From assembly GCA_009838735.1 (NCBI GenBank), contig VXQZ01000049.1, positions 1-64,000 of the forward strand: a DNA stretch of 64,000 nt, read 5' to 3'. Each line of letters begins with the position of its first letter. The first letter of the stretch is position 1. The notes beneath the pieces are model-generated. The model saw only the letters and a list, made by a program, of their open reading frames with translations, searched no databases and was not told the origin of the DNA. Both the position numbers and the translations under genes were made by a program. Source of the stretch: Chloroflexota bacterium. Its GTDB lineage: Bacteria; Chloroflexota; Dehalococcoidia; Bin125. Below, one piece after another: positions 16,530 through 25,113 of the stretch.

Positions 16530-18950
16530 GTGCGCCGAACATTCCGTCTGATCCGCACTGGCAGGGCCACAACGCTGGTTCTTTTCGTAGCTGCCGTAGC
16601 AACTGCGCTCGTGAGCATCGCGTTGGTCTCCGAAGTGGGCGCGCATCCGCCGGCCGAGGGCCCATCCATCCGCGTCTCAGCACTCAAAGGCGAAGACGGG
16701 CGGGTGACCGTTGGCGTTCAGGTGCTCGAGGAGGATGGTCGGTGGGGCGAGCGGCTGCTGCCGACAAGGCGTGTCATCTCGGCTAGCTCTCGGGCCAATA
16801 CCTGGCTGCGCAGTTCGCCGGTCACTATTGACGGCGGTAACGAACTGAGGCCGCTCTTCTGTGTGGTGGCGCATGGCGGAACTGACGACCACTTCTGGAT
16901 GAAGTTCCGTTCCTTCCTCTACCAGGCAGCCGATCGGAGCGCTAGCAATCTACGCTTCGAGACTCACTTGCAGGCCGATGACCAGGTAGCCGCCATTGAA
17001 CGCTGTGTCTCAGATGGCGCGGCCGTCATTGCCTCGACTCTGGCGAGTCCTGACGATGTCCGGGAACCTCTGATGCAGGCCAAGGCCGCCGGGACGCAAG
17101 TAATCACCTTCAACGCCGGTGTCGAGCACGCCAAGAGCGTCGGCTCAGAAATCCATATCGCGCTCAACGACCACGCTGCGGGGGAACTGGCAGGACAGCA
17201 GTTCAATGAGCGCGGCATCACCGGCCAAGTCGCCTGCCTGATCCATGAGCGAGACAACCTCAGCCTCGAACATCGCTGCGACGGACTCGAGGCCTCCTAC
17301 CAGGGCGCTGGCGTCATGCGGATTCGTCTCGAGGAAGTCGACTCTCATCTCGAGCACGATCATGGCAGCTACGTCGACGATCTGGCCGAGGTGCTCATTG
17401 AGGATCAGCAAGGGATCAAGTACGGCGCCCTGCTCACGTTGAACGCCGACACGCTGACGCATGCATTGACCGCCGTTCAACAACTCGACGGCGCTGCGGA
17501 CGGATTGGTCATCGCCTCGGTGGGATTCAACGTCGATGATCTCGCGGAGATCCCCACGGATTTGCTCGATCTGCACCTTGGATCGCTGATTAGCGACAGC
17601 GCTGATGCGCAGGGGTTCTTCGTTGGCAGCGCGCTGCAGCTTTCTTACAACTTGCACAATGCCCATGTCATCGGGCAGCCCCAGTTGTGGCTGGCCGATC
17701 CTTCCCTCCTTGACCATCACACCGTTGGTGGCAACGCTGAAACACTCGAAGCCCTTTCCGCCTCACTCGATCGGATCATCGAGCAATACTCCACGTCGCG
17801 GCGTCCTGCACCAGGTGTCAGGGTCCGCGTGGCCGCGCTCAAGCGCGACGACGGCTCGGTCGCCTTCGCGATCGAGTCGATGGGGGCCGAGGGTCGTTGG
17901 AGCAGCCGACAGTTGCCGCAGCGTCGCGTCCTCTCCACAGATGCGCCCACCGGGGCCTGGTCAGCGAGTTCAGCGGTCGAGTTGTCGAGCGCCGCCGAAC
18001 AGGCGCCTCTCTTCTGTGTGGTCACGCACGGCTCCAAGGAGGACCGATACTGGCAGGTCGCACGCGCATACATGCACGTCTCAGCCCACGTCACGAACAC
18101 CAACTGGCGCTACGAAGCCCATCTTGACGGCGCCGACCAGGCCGCGGCCATCGACCAGTGCAGCGCCGACGGCGCCGTCGTCATCGCCTCCACTCTCGCC
18201 GATCCCGAGGCGGTGACCGACTCACTGCTTGCCGCCAAACAGGCAGGCGCTCGGATTGTGACCTTCAACTCCGGCGGCGACTACGCCGCCGCCGCTGGCT
18301 CCGAGATCCACGTCGCATTGGACGACCGTGAAGCGGGCGCTGCGGCCGGGCGTGTCATCAACGAGCACGACATCAGCGGACCGATCGCCTGCATCTTCCA
18401 TGAAACCGGCAACGTTGGCCTGGAAGAACGCTGCGAGGGTCTGGAGGCTACTTATCAGGGCGGGAGCGTGAGTCGGCTGCAACTCACCGAGGGAGCGACA
18501 GACGAGCAGGTAATCGACGAGCTCGTCAATGCCTTGACGGATCCCGAGCGACCGGCGATTGAACTGGTACTCACCCTCAACGCCAATACCCTATTCGGCG
18601 CGTTGGACGCAGTCAGTCAAATCCACGCCGAAGGCGGTCGGACGATACAGGTCGTCCCGATCGGTACGCACGTCGAGCTGATACGTCGCTCTACTCCAGA
18701 GACGAGAGCGCGTCACCGGCTAGCGGGGTTTAACGACAGTGTCGAGTCGCAGGGATTCCTCGTCGTCAGCGCGATGCACTTCGTCCACCATCATCCCACG
18801 CCACCCGCATTCATCGACAGACCGCAGCTTTGGCTAGCCTCTCCGTTTGCCTTTGATACCAGACGGGCGGGCAGGGATCCGGCCGCCTCCAGAAGGTCCA
18901 CTGCGACACTCAATCGGTACGTGGAAGAAGCCGCCGCAGACGACAAGTAA
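16530..18950 (+). CDS. two-unit anchored periplasmic-binding-like protein (copy A)
   Basis: About 806 residues. GTG at 16530 is preferred because GGGGA lies 6 nt upstream; TTG at 16515 is the alternative. Residues 12-36 form a membrane anchor or signal ending near AHPPAEGP. Two units follow. Unit 1: WGERxLP module 46-101, binding domain 108 to about 415. Unit 2: module 430-486 (degenerate core WSSRQLP), binding domain 493-806. Each domain has the same landmarks: LFCVV.HG, an ERC or DQC segment followed by DGA.VIASTLA, TFN(A/S)G, and a (C)LIHE..N.(S/G)LE.RC(D/E)GLEA.Y motif, with four cysteines per unit (unit 1: 111, 159, 236, 250). The fold resembles type 1 sugar-binding proteins. No transporter is adjacent. 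It is a tandem duplicate of the gene at 19629. Confidence 0.85.
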   Translation: MRRTFRLIRTGRATTLVLFVAAVATALVSIALVSEVGAHPPAEGPSIRVSALKGEDGRVTVGVQVLEEDGRWGERLLPTRRVISASSRANTWLRSSPVTIDGGNELRPLFCVVAHGGTDDHFWMKFRSFLYQAADRSASNLRFETHLQADDQVAAIERCVSDGAAVIASTLASPDDVREPLMQAKAAGTQVITFNAGVEHAKSVGSEIHIALNDHAAGELAGQQFNERGITGQVACLIHERDNLSLEHRCDGLEASYQGAGVMRIRLEEVDSHLEHDHGSYVDDLAEVLIEDQQGIKYGALLTLNADTLTHALTAVQQLDGAADGLVIASVGFNVDDLAEIPTDLLDLHLGSLISDSADAQGFFVGSALQLSYNLHNAHVIGQPQLWLADPSLLDHHTVGGNAETLEALSASLDRIIEQYSTSRRPAPGVRVRVAALKRDDGSVAFAIESMGAEGRWSSRQLPQRRVLSTDAPTGAWSASSAVELSSAAEQAPLFCVVTHGSKEDRYWQVARAYMHVSAHVTNTNWRYEAHLDGADQAAAIDQCSADGAVVIASTLADPEAVTDSLLAAKQAGARIVTFNSGGDYAAAAGSEIHVALDDREAGAAAGRVINEHDISGPIACIFHETGNVGLEERCEGLEATYQGGSVSRLQLTEGATDEQVIDELVNALTDPERPAIELVLTLNANTLFGALDAVSQIHAEGGRTIQVVPIGTHVELIRRSTPETRARHRLAGFNDSVESQGFLVVSAMHFVHHHPTPPAFIDRPQLWLASPFAFDTRRAGRDPAASRRSTATLNRYVEEAAADDK

Positions 18951-18962
18951 GGATTGCATCTT

Positions 18963-18983
18963 CCGGCGCCAATGGGGCGCCGG
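18963..18983 (+). terminator. GC-rich hairpin after copy A binding protein
   Basis: Perfect 8-bp stem CCGGCGCC/GGCGCCGG (18963-18970 with 18976-18983), 13 nt past the stop. There is no T-run. A related but weaker structure follows the paralogue at 22073-22115, including the hairpin CGGCATCGGATGCCG, showing that the 3' flank was duplicated with the gene. Confidence 0.5.
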
Positions 18984-19192
18984 TGATGCGGCATCGGGCG
19001 CCGCTTTCACTCAGCATCGTCGCTGGATCGGAGCTGCGTCCGTGTATCTCCGTCTAACTGCTGGGAGCCCTGCAGCGCGGGCACGGCGCGGAGGTCGACA
19101 GATCGAGCGGACGATCGAAGGTAATCCCGCGCAGGAGTTGAGCAACGTGCTTCTGCTGGCCAGTAGAAGCTGAGCCGTGCTCGGGTACCGGT

Positions 19193-19250
19193 TGTGAGGC
19201 GCGGGTCGAGGGCGTCTCGCTCCCAGTCGGCCATCAAACTGGCCGTCGCA
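19193..19250 (-). pseudogene. dppC 3' remnant
   Basis: On the minus strand this encodes SLMADWERDALDPRL, matching the end of the intact DppC (NLMGDWVRDALDPRLRNLR at 11638-11700). DNA identity is evident across GGGTCGAGGGCGTC. No upstream part of dppC remains. It marks a second, now lost, copy of the importer operon between the two large binding proteins. Confidence 0.75.
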
Positions 19251-19628
19251 TGGTCTCGGCGTGGCCAGCCGCGGCCGCCCGGGCGGCCTCCGGGCGACGC
19301 GTATCGGTACCCTCGCCTCGGACTCTGTTTGCCTCCAGGGCGGGAGAAGCGGCGTTGCCAAGGAACCAGATCAGGTTTGCATGTGAAGTGCACGATCAGG
19401 GTCTGCGATCAATACGAATGACACACACCAATCTGGTTAGGCTACTTCGCTGAGTGAGCCCGTTTAGGGAGCAGAGAGGCCCAGGAGCCGTCACACACCA
19501 ATCATTGGCCACTGGGCGATGGCGCCAACCAACGCAAAATGATTCCGACCTTGCTACCGGCCTCGCTATTCGATGATCGCCGCTCTCTCAGAAAAGCTCA
19601 CGCGCACCCTAGGTAGACAGGGGATCGT

Positions 19629-22061
19629 ATGACTACAGGCAAGCCCGAATACATCCGTATGAGCCGAACGCAAGCTTGGGTGACGATTGCATTGGGACTG
19701 GTCATCGCATTCACGACCCTTGCCAGCCTCTCGCTTGTCAACGTTGCCAAGGCGCATCCGCCTGCTGAAGGCCCATCTGTCCGTATTTCTGCGCTCAAAG
19801 GCGATGGCGGTACAGTAACGGTCGCCATCCAGGTGATGGGACCGGACGGCACCTGGGGTGAGCGGCTGCTCCCGGCCAAGAGCCTCCTGACAACTACCTC
19901 CCCCTACGACACCTGGCTGCGTAGTGACGCGGTCAGCATTGATCGCGGCCGCGATCTGTCGCCGCTGTTCTGTGTAGTCGCGCATGGCGCACCCGACGAT
20001 AGCTTCTGGCTGAAGTTCCGTGCCTTCCTCTACCAATCTGCCAACCTGACCGACAGCGATATACGCTTCGAGACGCACTTGAGCGGCGCCGACCAAGCCG
20101 CTGCGATCGAGCGCTGCATCGCCGACAATGCTGCGATGATCGCCTCGACCATGGCAAGTCCCGCCGACGTTAGCGGGCCACTGATCAGGGCCAAGGCAGA
20201 AGGCGCTCGGATTGTCACCTTCAACGCCGGGCTTGAGCACGCCGAGAGCGTAGGCTCACAGGCCAACATCGGACTCAACGACCGAGCGGCCGGCGAACTG
20301 GCGGCGCGCGAATTCAATCAGCGCGGCATTAGCGGTCAGATCGTCTGCCTCATCCACGAACGAGACAACCTCAGTCTCGAAGATCGGTGCGACGGGCTTG
20401 AAGCCGTCTACGGGGGCGCTGGTGTGACCCGAATTCGGCTTGAGGAAGCAGCGAACGACCTTGAGCATGGTTCAACCAGTCGCATCGATAGGATTGCCAG
20501 CCTGCTCGGAGGTACAGAGGGGCCGCCGTACGACGCTGTGCTCGCGCTGAACGCAGACACATTGCGGCAAACGCTCGCCGCAGTGAGTCGATTGGACGGC
20601 GCCGCCGAAGGACTGCGAATCACCGCGGTTGGCGCAACGTTCGATGACTTGGTCGGATTCCCCGAGGCGTTGCTCGAACAGCACGTCGATGTGCTGATCA
20701 GCGACAGCGTTGAAACTCAGGGCTTCTTCGTCGCGAGTGCGATGGAGCTGATCTACAACGTGCACAATGGCAGATTCGCCAGCCAGCCACAGCTATGGCT
20801 AGCTCAACCCTCGCTCATTCGCTACCAAACTGCCCGCGAGAACACCGACGAGTTCGAGTCCATTTCGGCCTCGCTCGAGCGGTTGATCGAACAGTCCCGC
20901 ACGACGGAGCGCCAAGCAGTCCAGGGCGATGTCCGGGTCGCTGCCTTCCAACGACTCGATGGCTCGATCGTCTTCGCGATCGAGTCGTTGGGAGCTGACG
21001 GCCGATGGATCAGACAAGACCTGGGCCCACGGCGCGTCTTACATGTCGATGCGCCCACCGGCCGTTGGTTGTCGACCTCGGCGGTTAAGCTGTCGAGTCC
21101 CTCTGAACACGCCCCGCTCTTCTGCGTGGTCACGCATGGTTCGAAGCAGGACTACTACTGGAAAGTATGGCGCGCCTACATGCACCTGGCCGGCCACCTC
21201 GCCGATAGCAACTTCCGCTATGAGTCGCATCTCGACGGCGCTGATCAAGCAGCGGCCATCGACCAGTGCAGCGCTGACGGCGCCGCTGTGATCGCCTCCA
21301 CGCTGGCGGATCCAGAGGCGGTGACGGATTCCTTGCTGGCCGCCAAGCGGGCTGGGGCTCGAATTGTCACCTTCAACTCCGGCGACCGGCACGCCGCCGC
21401 TGCCGGCTCCGAAATCCACGTCGCCCTGGACGACCGCGAGGTCGGTCCCATCGCGACGCGCCGAATCGCTGAGGAAGGCATCACAGGGCCGATCGCGTGC
21501 ATCATCCACGAGGACGGCAATGACGGGCTGGAGGAACGCTGTGACAGTCTGGAGCAGTCCTACACGGGAGCGAGCGTCATCCGACTGAGACTGACTGAAG
21601 GTGCGACGAACGCACAGATTGTCGACGAGCTCATCACTGCCCTGACTGATCCTCGGCATGTCGACATTGAACTCGCGATGGTGCTCAATGCCGACACGAT
21701 GCTCAATGCTCTTGATGCGTTCGATCAAATTTTCACCGCGTCCGGGCGCAGTATCAGAATCCTGTCCATCGGAGCAACTGTCGATCTTGCACGGGTGAGC
21801 CTGGACATCAGGAACCGCCACCTCAGGGCGCTCTTCAACGATAGTGTCGAGTCGCAGGGTTACCTGGTCATGAGCGCGATGCAGTTCGTCCACAACTACC
21901 ACACTCCGGCCGAGCTCGTTGGCAGTCCTCAGCTCTGGATGGCTTCTCCATACCTCCTCGACTCAGCCAAAGCCCGCGCTGCTGTGACTGCGGAGGAACT
22001 GCGCTGGCTGATCACGACCCAGCGGCGGTATGTGGCCGAGGCCGCGGCAGACGACGAGTAA
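19629..22061 (+). CDS. two-unit anchored periplasmic-binding-like protein (copy B)
   Basis: 810 residues, paralogue of the protein at 16530. Residues 15-40 form an anchor followed by AKAHPPAEGPSVR, nearly the same as copy A. Unit 1: module 51-104 with WGERLLP, binding domain from 113. Unit 2: module around 434-490 with a decayed core (RWIRQDLGPRR), then a second binding domain to the C-terminus. The four-cysteine pattern is kept in each unit. By eye the two paralogues agree at more than half of positions, with unit 1 aligning with unit 1 and unit 2 with unit 2. The two-unit layout therefore predates the gene duplication. AGGGGA lies just before the ATG; ATG at 19659 is an alternative start. 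A CoA-transferase follows. Confidence 0.85.
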   Translation: MTTGKPEYIRMSRTQAWVTIALGLVIAFTTLASLSLVNVAKAHPPAEGPSVRISALKGDGGTVTVAIQVMGPDGTWGERLLPAKSLLTTTSPYDTWLRSDAVSIDRGRDLSPLFCVVAHGAPDDSFWLKFRAFLYQSANLTDSDIRFETHLSGADQAAAIERCIADNAAMIASTMASPADVSGPLIRAKAEGARIVTFNAGLEHAESVGSQANIGLNDRAAGELAAREFNQRGISGQIVCLIHERDNLSLEDRCDGLEAVYGGAGVTRIRLEEAANDLEHGSTSRIDRIASLLGGTEGPPYDAVLALNADTLRQTLAAVSRLDGAAEGLRITAVGATFDDLVGFPEALLEQHVDVLISDSVETQGFFVASAMELIYNVHNGRFASQPQLWLAQPSLIRYQTARENTDEFESISASLERLIEQSRTTERQAVQGDVRVAAFQRLDGSIVFAIESLGADGRWIRQDLGPRRVLHVDAPTGRWLSTSAVKLSSPSEHAPLFCVVTHGSKQDYYWKVWRAYMHLAGHLADSNFRYESHLDGADQAAAIDQCSADGAAVIASTLADPEAVTDSLLAAKRAGARIVTFNSGDRHAAAAGSEIHVALDDREVGPIATRRIAEEGITGPIACIIHEDGNDGLEERCDSLEQSYTGASVIRLRLTEGATNAQIVDELITALTDPRHVDIELAMVLNADTMLNALDAFDQIFTASGRSIRILSIGATVDLARVSLDIRNRHLRALFNDSVESQGYLVMSAMQFVHNYHTPAELVGSPQLWMASPYLLDSAKARAAVTAEELRWLITTQRRYVAEAAADDE

Positions 22062-22243
22062 GGCTTGCAGCTGCCGGCGCCAACCAGGCGCCCGTGGTAC
22101 GGCATCGGATGCCGCTCTCACTCGGCTTCTTCGCGGAGTGGGAGCGGCGTCCGCGCGTTTCGATCTAAGATGCAGGAGACTTGGGGGTAGGCGCTGCGGC
22201 TCGGATACCGTTGCCGAACCTGCTCTTGATGGAGGATCTGACG

Positions 22244-23476
22244 ATGCCGGCTCTTGATGGAATGCGCGTCCTGGACATGACTCAGTACGAGGCGGGGACT
22301 TCCTGCACTCAGGCGCTGGCCTGGCTTGGGGCGGATGTGGTCAAGGTGGAGCAGCCCGGCGTCGGCGACCCCGGGCGCGGCGTGCGCACGGGCACACTCA
22401 ACTCGCCCTACTTCATCAACTGGAACTCCAACAAGCGCTCGGTCACGATCAACCTGCAGGATCCCAAGGGCCGCGAGTTGCTGCTCGAGATGCTGCCCCA
22501 CTACGACGTCTTCGTCGAGAACTACGGCCCCGGCGTGATGGAGCGGCTCAACCTGACCTACGAGGTGATGAAGAAGATCAACCCGGCGATCATCTACGGG
22601 CGACTCAAGGGCTTCGGCCTGTCCGGTCCCTGGCAGGACTTCAAGTGCTACGACATGGTCGCCCAGGCGGCCGCCGGCGCGTTCTCGGTGACCGGCGAGA
22701 AGGACGGACCGCCGATGATGCCGGGCTCGACCGTCGGCGACTCCGGCACCGGCACGGAACTGGCGCTGGCGATCACCGCGGCCTTCGTCCAGCGCCAACG
22801 AACCGGCGAGGGCCAGTTCATCGAGATCACGATGCAGGAGGCGATGACCTACTTCATGCGTACCCGCATCGCCTATGCGCAGTGGGGCGAGCGGGTCGCG
22901 CCGCGCAACGGCAACGCGGCCGGCGCACCGACCAACCTCTACCCTTGCAAGTCCACGCCCGGAAGCGAGGAGCGCGGCGGCGACAACGAGTGGGTCTACA
23001 TCATGGTCGTGACCTCGCGGATGTGGGACACGCTCTGCGCCACGATCGACCGTCCCGAGCTGCTGCTCGACCCGCGCTTCGAGGATATGTGGAAGCGCAA
23101 CGAGAACGGCGACGAGCTCTACGCCGAAATCTCGAAGTGGACCAAGACACGGACCAAGTGGGAAGTGATGGAGATCCTGGGCGAGGCCGGCGTGCCCTGC
23201 TCGGCGGTGCTCGACACATACGACCTGTTCCACAACCCACACTTCGAGGAGCGAGGCTTCGTCCACGACCTCGACCATCCCGCGCATGGCAAGATCCGTC
23301 TGCTCGGCTGGGCGCCGCGGATGTCGAAGAGCGACGTGCCGATCGTCCGAGCCCCGCTGCTAGGAGAGCACACCAGCCAGGTGCTCAGCGACGACCTCGG
23401 CCTCAGCGCCGGAGACCTCCAGGAAATGGAAGCCGCCGGCATCATTGGAGGCGAACCGGTCTTCCCGGCGAAGTAG
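22244..23476 (+). CDS. CaiB/BaiF family (type III) CoA-transferase, copy 3
   Basis: 410 residues, with the same opening as copies 1 and 2 and the catalytic Asp166 in VGDSGTG. Start at 22244 is supported by GGAGGA 8 nt upstream; the in-frame extension to 22181 is not needed. It differs most in the central and C-terminal parts (for example MKKINPAIIYGR and an acidic EERGGDNEW loop near 245), so it is likely specialised for another acyl group. It lies after the second two-unit binding protein, mirroring the arrangement of the broken copy before the first one. A cluster of palindromic repeats follows its stop codon. Confidence 0.93.
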   Translation: MPALDGMRVLDMTQYEAGTSCTQALAWLGADVVKVEQPGVGDPGRGVRTGTLNSPYFINWNSNKRSVTINLQDPKGRELLLEMLPHYDVFVENYGPGVMERLNLTYEVMKKINPAIIYGRLKGFGLSGPWQDFKCYDMVAQAAAGAFSVTGEKDGPPMMPGSTVGDSGTGTELALAITAAFVQRQRTGEGQFIEITMQEAMTYFMRTRIAYAQWGERVAPRNGNAAGAPTNLYPCKSTPGSEERGGDNEWVYIMVVTSRMWDTLCATIDRPELLLDPRFEDMWKRNENGDELYAEISKWTKTRTKWEVMEILGEAGVPCSAVLDTYDLFHNPHFEERGFVHDLDHPAHGKIRLLGWAPRMSKSDVPIVRAPLLGEHTSQVLSDDLGLSAGDLQEMEAAGIIGGEPVFPAK

Positions 23477-23481
23477 GGTCA

Positions 23482-23628
23482 CCCTCACCCCAGCCATCGC
23501 TTCCTTTAGTCCCCTCTCCCTGAGGGAGAGGGTTAGGGTGAGGGCCCATCCCACGAACCTCTGGGGACCCTCACCCCAGCCCCCCGCATCAAGTGCGGGG
23601 CAGGCTTCTCCCAGAGGGAGAGGGGGGT
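23482..23628. repeat. two intergenic palindromic elements in tandem
   Basis: Copy one (23482-23545) is an inverted repeat opening CCCTCACCCCAGCC and closing GGGAGAGGGTTAGGGTGAGGG. Copy two (23568-23628) carries an inner hairpin CCCCGCATCAAGTGCGGGG, also present in the element at 44067-44126. Confidence 0.8.
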
Positions 23629-23657
23629 CGGGAGAGGATTGAGGTGATGGCCGTCTC

Positions 23658-24173
23658 ATGCCACCCGACGACCTCCTCCAGGGCTTGCCGCCGATCCTGC
23701 CCGACGGGCCGATCCGGGCGCTGATCCTTGGGTCGTTTCCCAGCGTGCAGTCGCTGGAGCGGCGGCAGTACTACGCGCATCCTCAGAACTGGTTTTGGCG
23801 GGTGATGGCGCACTGCGGCGTCGTAGTCGATGCGGGAGCGCCGTATGCGGAGCGAGTGGAGCAGGTTTGCACGAAGCACCTCGCGATCTGGGACCTGTAT
23901 GAGCGTGTGCGCCGCGAGGGGTCGGGGGATGACAAGATTCGTGACGCGGTTCCGAATCGGGTCGGGGAGCTGCTGGAGTCGCGGGGGCCGTTTCCGATCC
24001 TGTTGAACGGGCGTCGGCTGCGAGAGTTCCGCCGTGCGTTTCCCGACCTGGAAGCGGAGCTGATCGCGCTACCGAGCACCAGTCCTCGTCCGCTGCACTG
24101 GAACACCGAGGCGTCGAGGTCGGCGGCGATCGAGGAATGGTGCGCGGCGCTGGGGTTGGCGGGGGAATTCTGA
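23658..24173 (+). CDS. uracil-DNA-glycosylase superfamily, hypoxanthine/deoxyinosine DNA glycosylase (family 6 type)
   Basis: Removes deaminated bases from DNA. The 171-residue protein shows the family opening LILGSFPSVQSLERRQYYAHPQNWFWRVM (residues 22-50) and the C-terminal LPSTSPRPL loop (about 138-146) that replaces the usual HPSP motif. In family 6 enzymes the catalytic polar residue lies in the N-terminal part rather than as the GQDPY Asp of Ung. It is preceded by palindromic repeats and followed by a repeat-containing spacer, so it is probably transcribed alone. The fold assignment is strong; activity on hypoxanthine rather than uracil is inferred from the subfamily. Confidence 0.88.
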   Translation: MPPDDLLQGLPPILPDGPIRALILGSFPSVQSLERRQYYAHPQNWFWRVMAHCGVVVDAGAPYAERVEQVCTKHLAIWDLYERVRREGSGDDKIRDAVPNRVGELLESRGPFPILLNGRRLREFRRAFPDLEAELIALPSTSPRPLHWNTEASRSAAIEEWCAALGLAGEF

Positions 24174-24520
24174 GCGGAATTGGCGGATCTGGCGCTGTGG
24201 ACTGGGAATCGTGCGATTTGGCGTCCGGGAGAGTCCAGATTTGTCCAGATTTGTCCAGATTTGGATAGTTTTGGCTCAGTTTTGTGCGTGTTTTTCTGCG
24301 TCACGGCAGGAATGTGCGGGATTGTGTCGGAGGCGGTGGATTGTGGTTCGGGGTTCATGGCTCGCTCGGTGGCGTCGGTGTCGGGTGTTGGGCGTCGTCC
24401 ATTGTATGCGGACGTTTGTTCTGTGGGCATCGGCTGGTGGGGGAGCGTGGCCGGAGCGACGGTCACAGCTGCTGATGCTCAATCGAGATACGCTCGGTTG
24501 GTGGCGATAGGACCAACGCG
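24174..24520. other. non-coding spacer with triple decamer repeat
   Basis: 347 bp without a supportable gene. Three perfect direct copies of TCCAGATTTG occupy 24234-24263. The following sequence is G- and T-rich on the plus strand and unlike the neighbouring codon usage. No HigB-like toxin could be recognised upstream of the antitoxin gene. Confidence 0.65.
24234..24263. repeat. three direct copies of a 10-bp repeat
   Basis: TCCAGATTTG repeated without gaps at 24234, 24244 and 24254. It could be a binding site array or simple slippage. Confidence 0.85.
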
Positions 24521-24805
24521 ATGCCGATGAAGAGTCCGCCTCACCCGGGGGATACGGTGTTGGTGCTCTGCTTCGAGCCGTTTGACCTCTCGATCACCGA
24601 CGCCGCGACGCACCTCAAAGTGGATGAGACCTACCTCGCGGCACTGTGCGAAGGACAAGATCGCATCACCGCTGACCTCGCTGTTCGCCTAGAGCAGGCA
24701 TTTGGAGGAACGGCCGAGTCATGGCTTCGCCTTCAAACCGCCCATGACCTTGAGCTAGCTCGAAGCTCAACCTGTGACGTCGAGCGATTTGAGCCCGCCG
24801 CCTGA
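24521..24805 (+). CDS. higA: HigA/VapI-family antitoxin-like transcription regulator
   Basis: 94 residues. The N-terminal PPHPGDTVL is the family signature, followed by a helix-turn-helix (residues about 24-58: LSITDAATHLKVDETYLAALCEG) and the ITADLAVRLEQAFGGTAESWLRLQTAHDLELA segment that defines HigA proteins. AGGA lies 8 nt before the ATG at 24521; ATG at 24527 is also possible. HigA normally neutralises the HigB mRNA interferase and represses the operon. No HigB is visible before or after it, so this is an orphan antitoxin or regulator. A related broken copy follows immediately. Confidence 0.88.
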   Translation: MPMKSPPHPGDTVLVLCFEPFDLSITDAATHLKVDETYLAALCEGQDRITADLAVRLEQAFGGTAESWLRLQTAHDLELARSSTCDVERFEPAA

Positions 24806-24813
24806 CGGCGTCG

Positions 24814-25092
24814 ATGAAGAATCCGCCTCATCCAGGGCGCTCGCTACTCCGCGACTGCATACAGAAGATCGACCTCACGATCGCTAAGACAGCGGAACAT
24901 ATGTAGGTTTACGAGCAGGTTCTGGCAGGCGTCCGCCACTGCCGAGCGCCGATCACCGCCAACCTGGCAGTCCGAATCGACATGGCCTTTGGGAATGGGG
25001 CCGACACCTGGCTCGCCATGCAGACCGCCCACGACCTTGCCCAGGCCCGCAAGACGGATTGGGAGATCACGCGGATCGAACGGGCAGCTTGA
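24814..25092 (+). pseudogene. second HigA-like antitoxin with in-frame TAG
   Basis: 93 codons in a single frame, from ATGAAGAATCCGCCTCATCC to TGA at 25090, interrupted only by TAG at 24904-24906 (codon 31). Before the stop it reads MKNPPHPG and a helix ending AKTAEHM. After the stop it continues with ITANLAVRIDMAFGNGADTW and LAMQTAHDLAQAR, aligning without gaps to the intact HigA just upstream. It arose by tandem duplication and recent nonsense mutation, or the stop is suppressed. The minus strand also shows an open frame there, but it is a shadow. Confidence 0.85.
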
Positions 25093-25113
25093 GTCAGCTG
25101 GCACGGTCGACTG

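Larger units (their letters stand above)
18951..19628. other. intergenic region between duplicated binding proteins
   Basis: 678 bp without an intact gene. The first 110 bp resemble the region after the second binding protein (22062-22170). 19193-19250 is a dppC 3' remnant on the minus strand. The remaining sequence (19251-19628) has no recognisable protein and probably contains the promoter of the gene starting at 19629. Open frames across it show no coherent domain. Confidence 0.7.

Noticed and set aside
24180-24530. 116-codon frame before the HigA gene as a HigB toxin
   Set aside because: The translation is low complexity with no RelE/HigB motif, and the decamer repeats lie within it.
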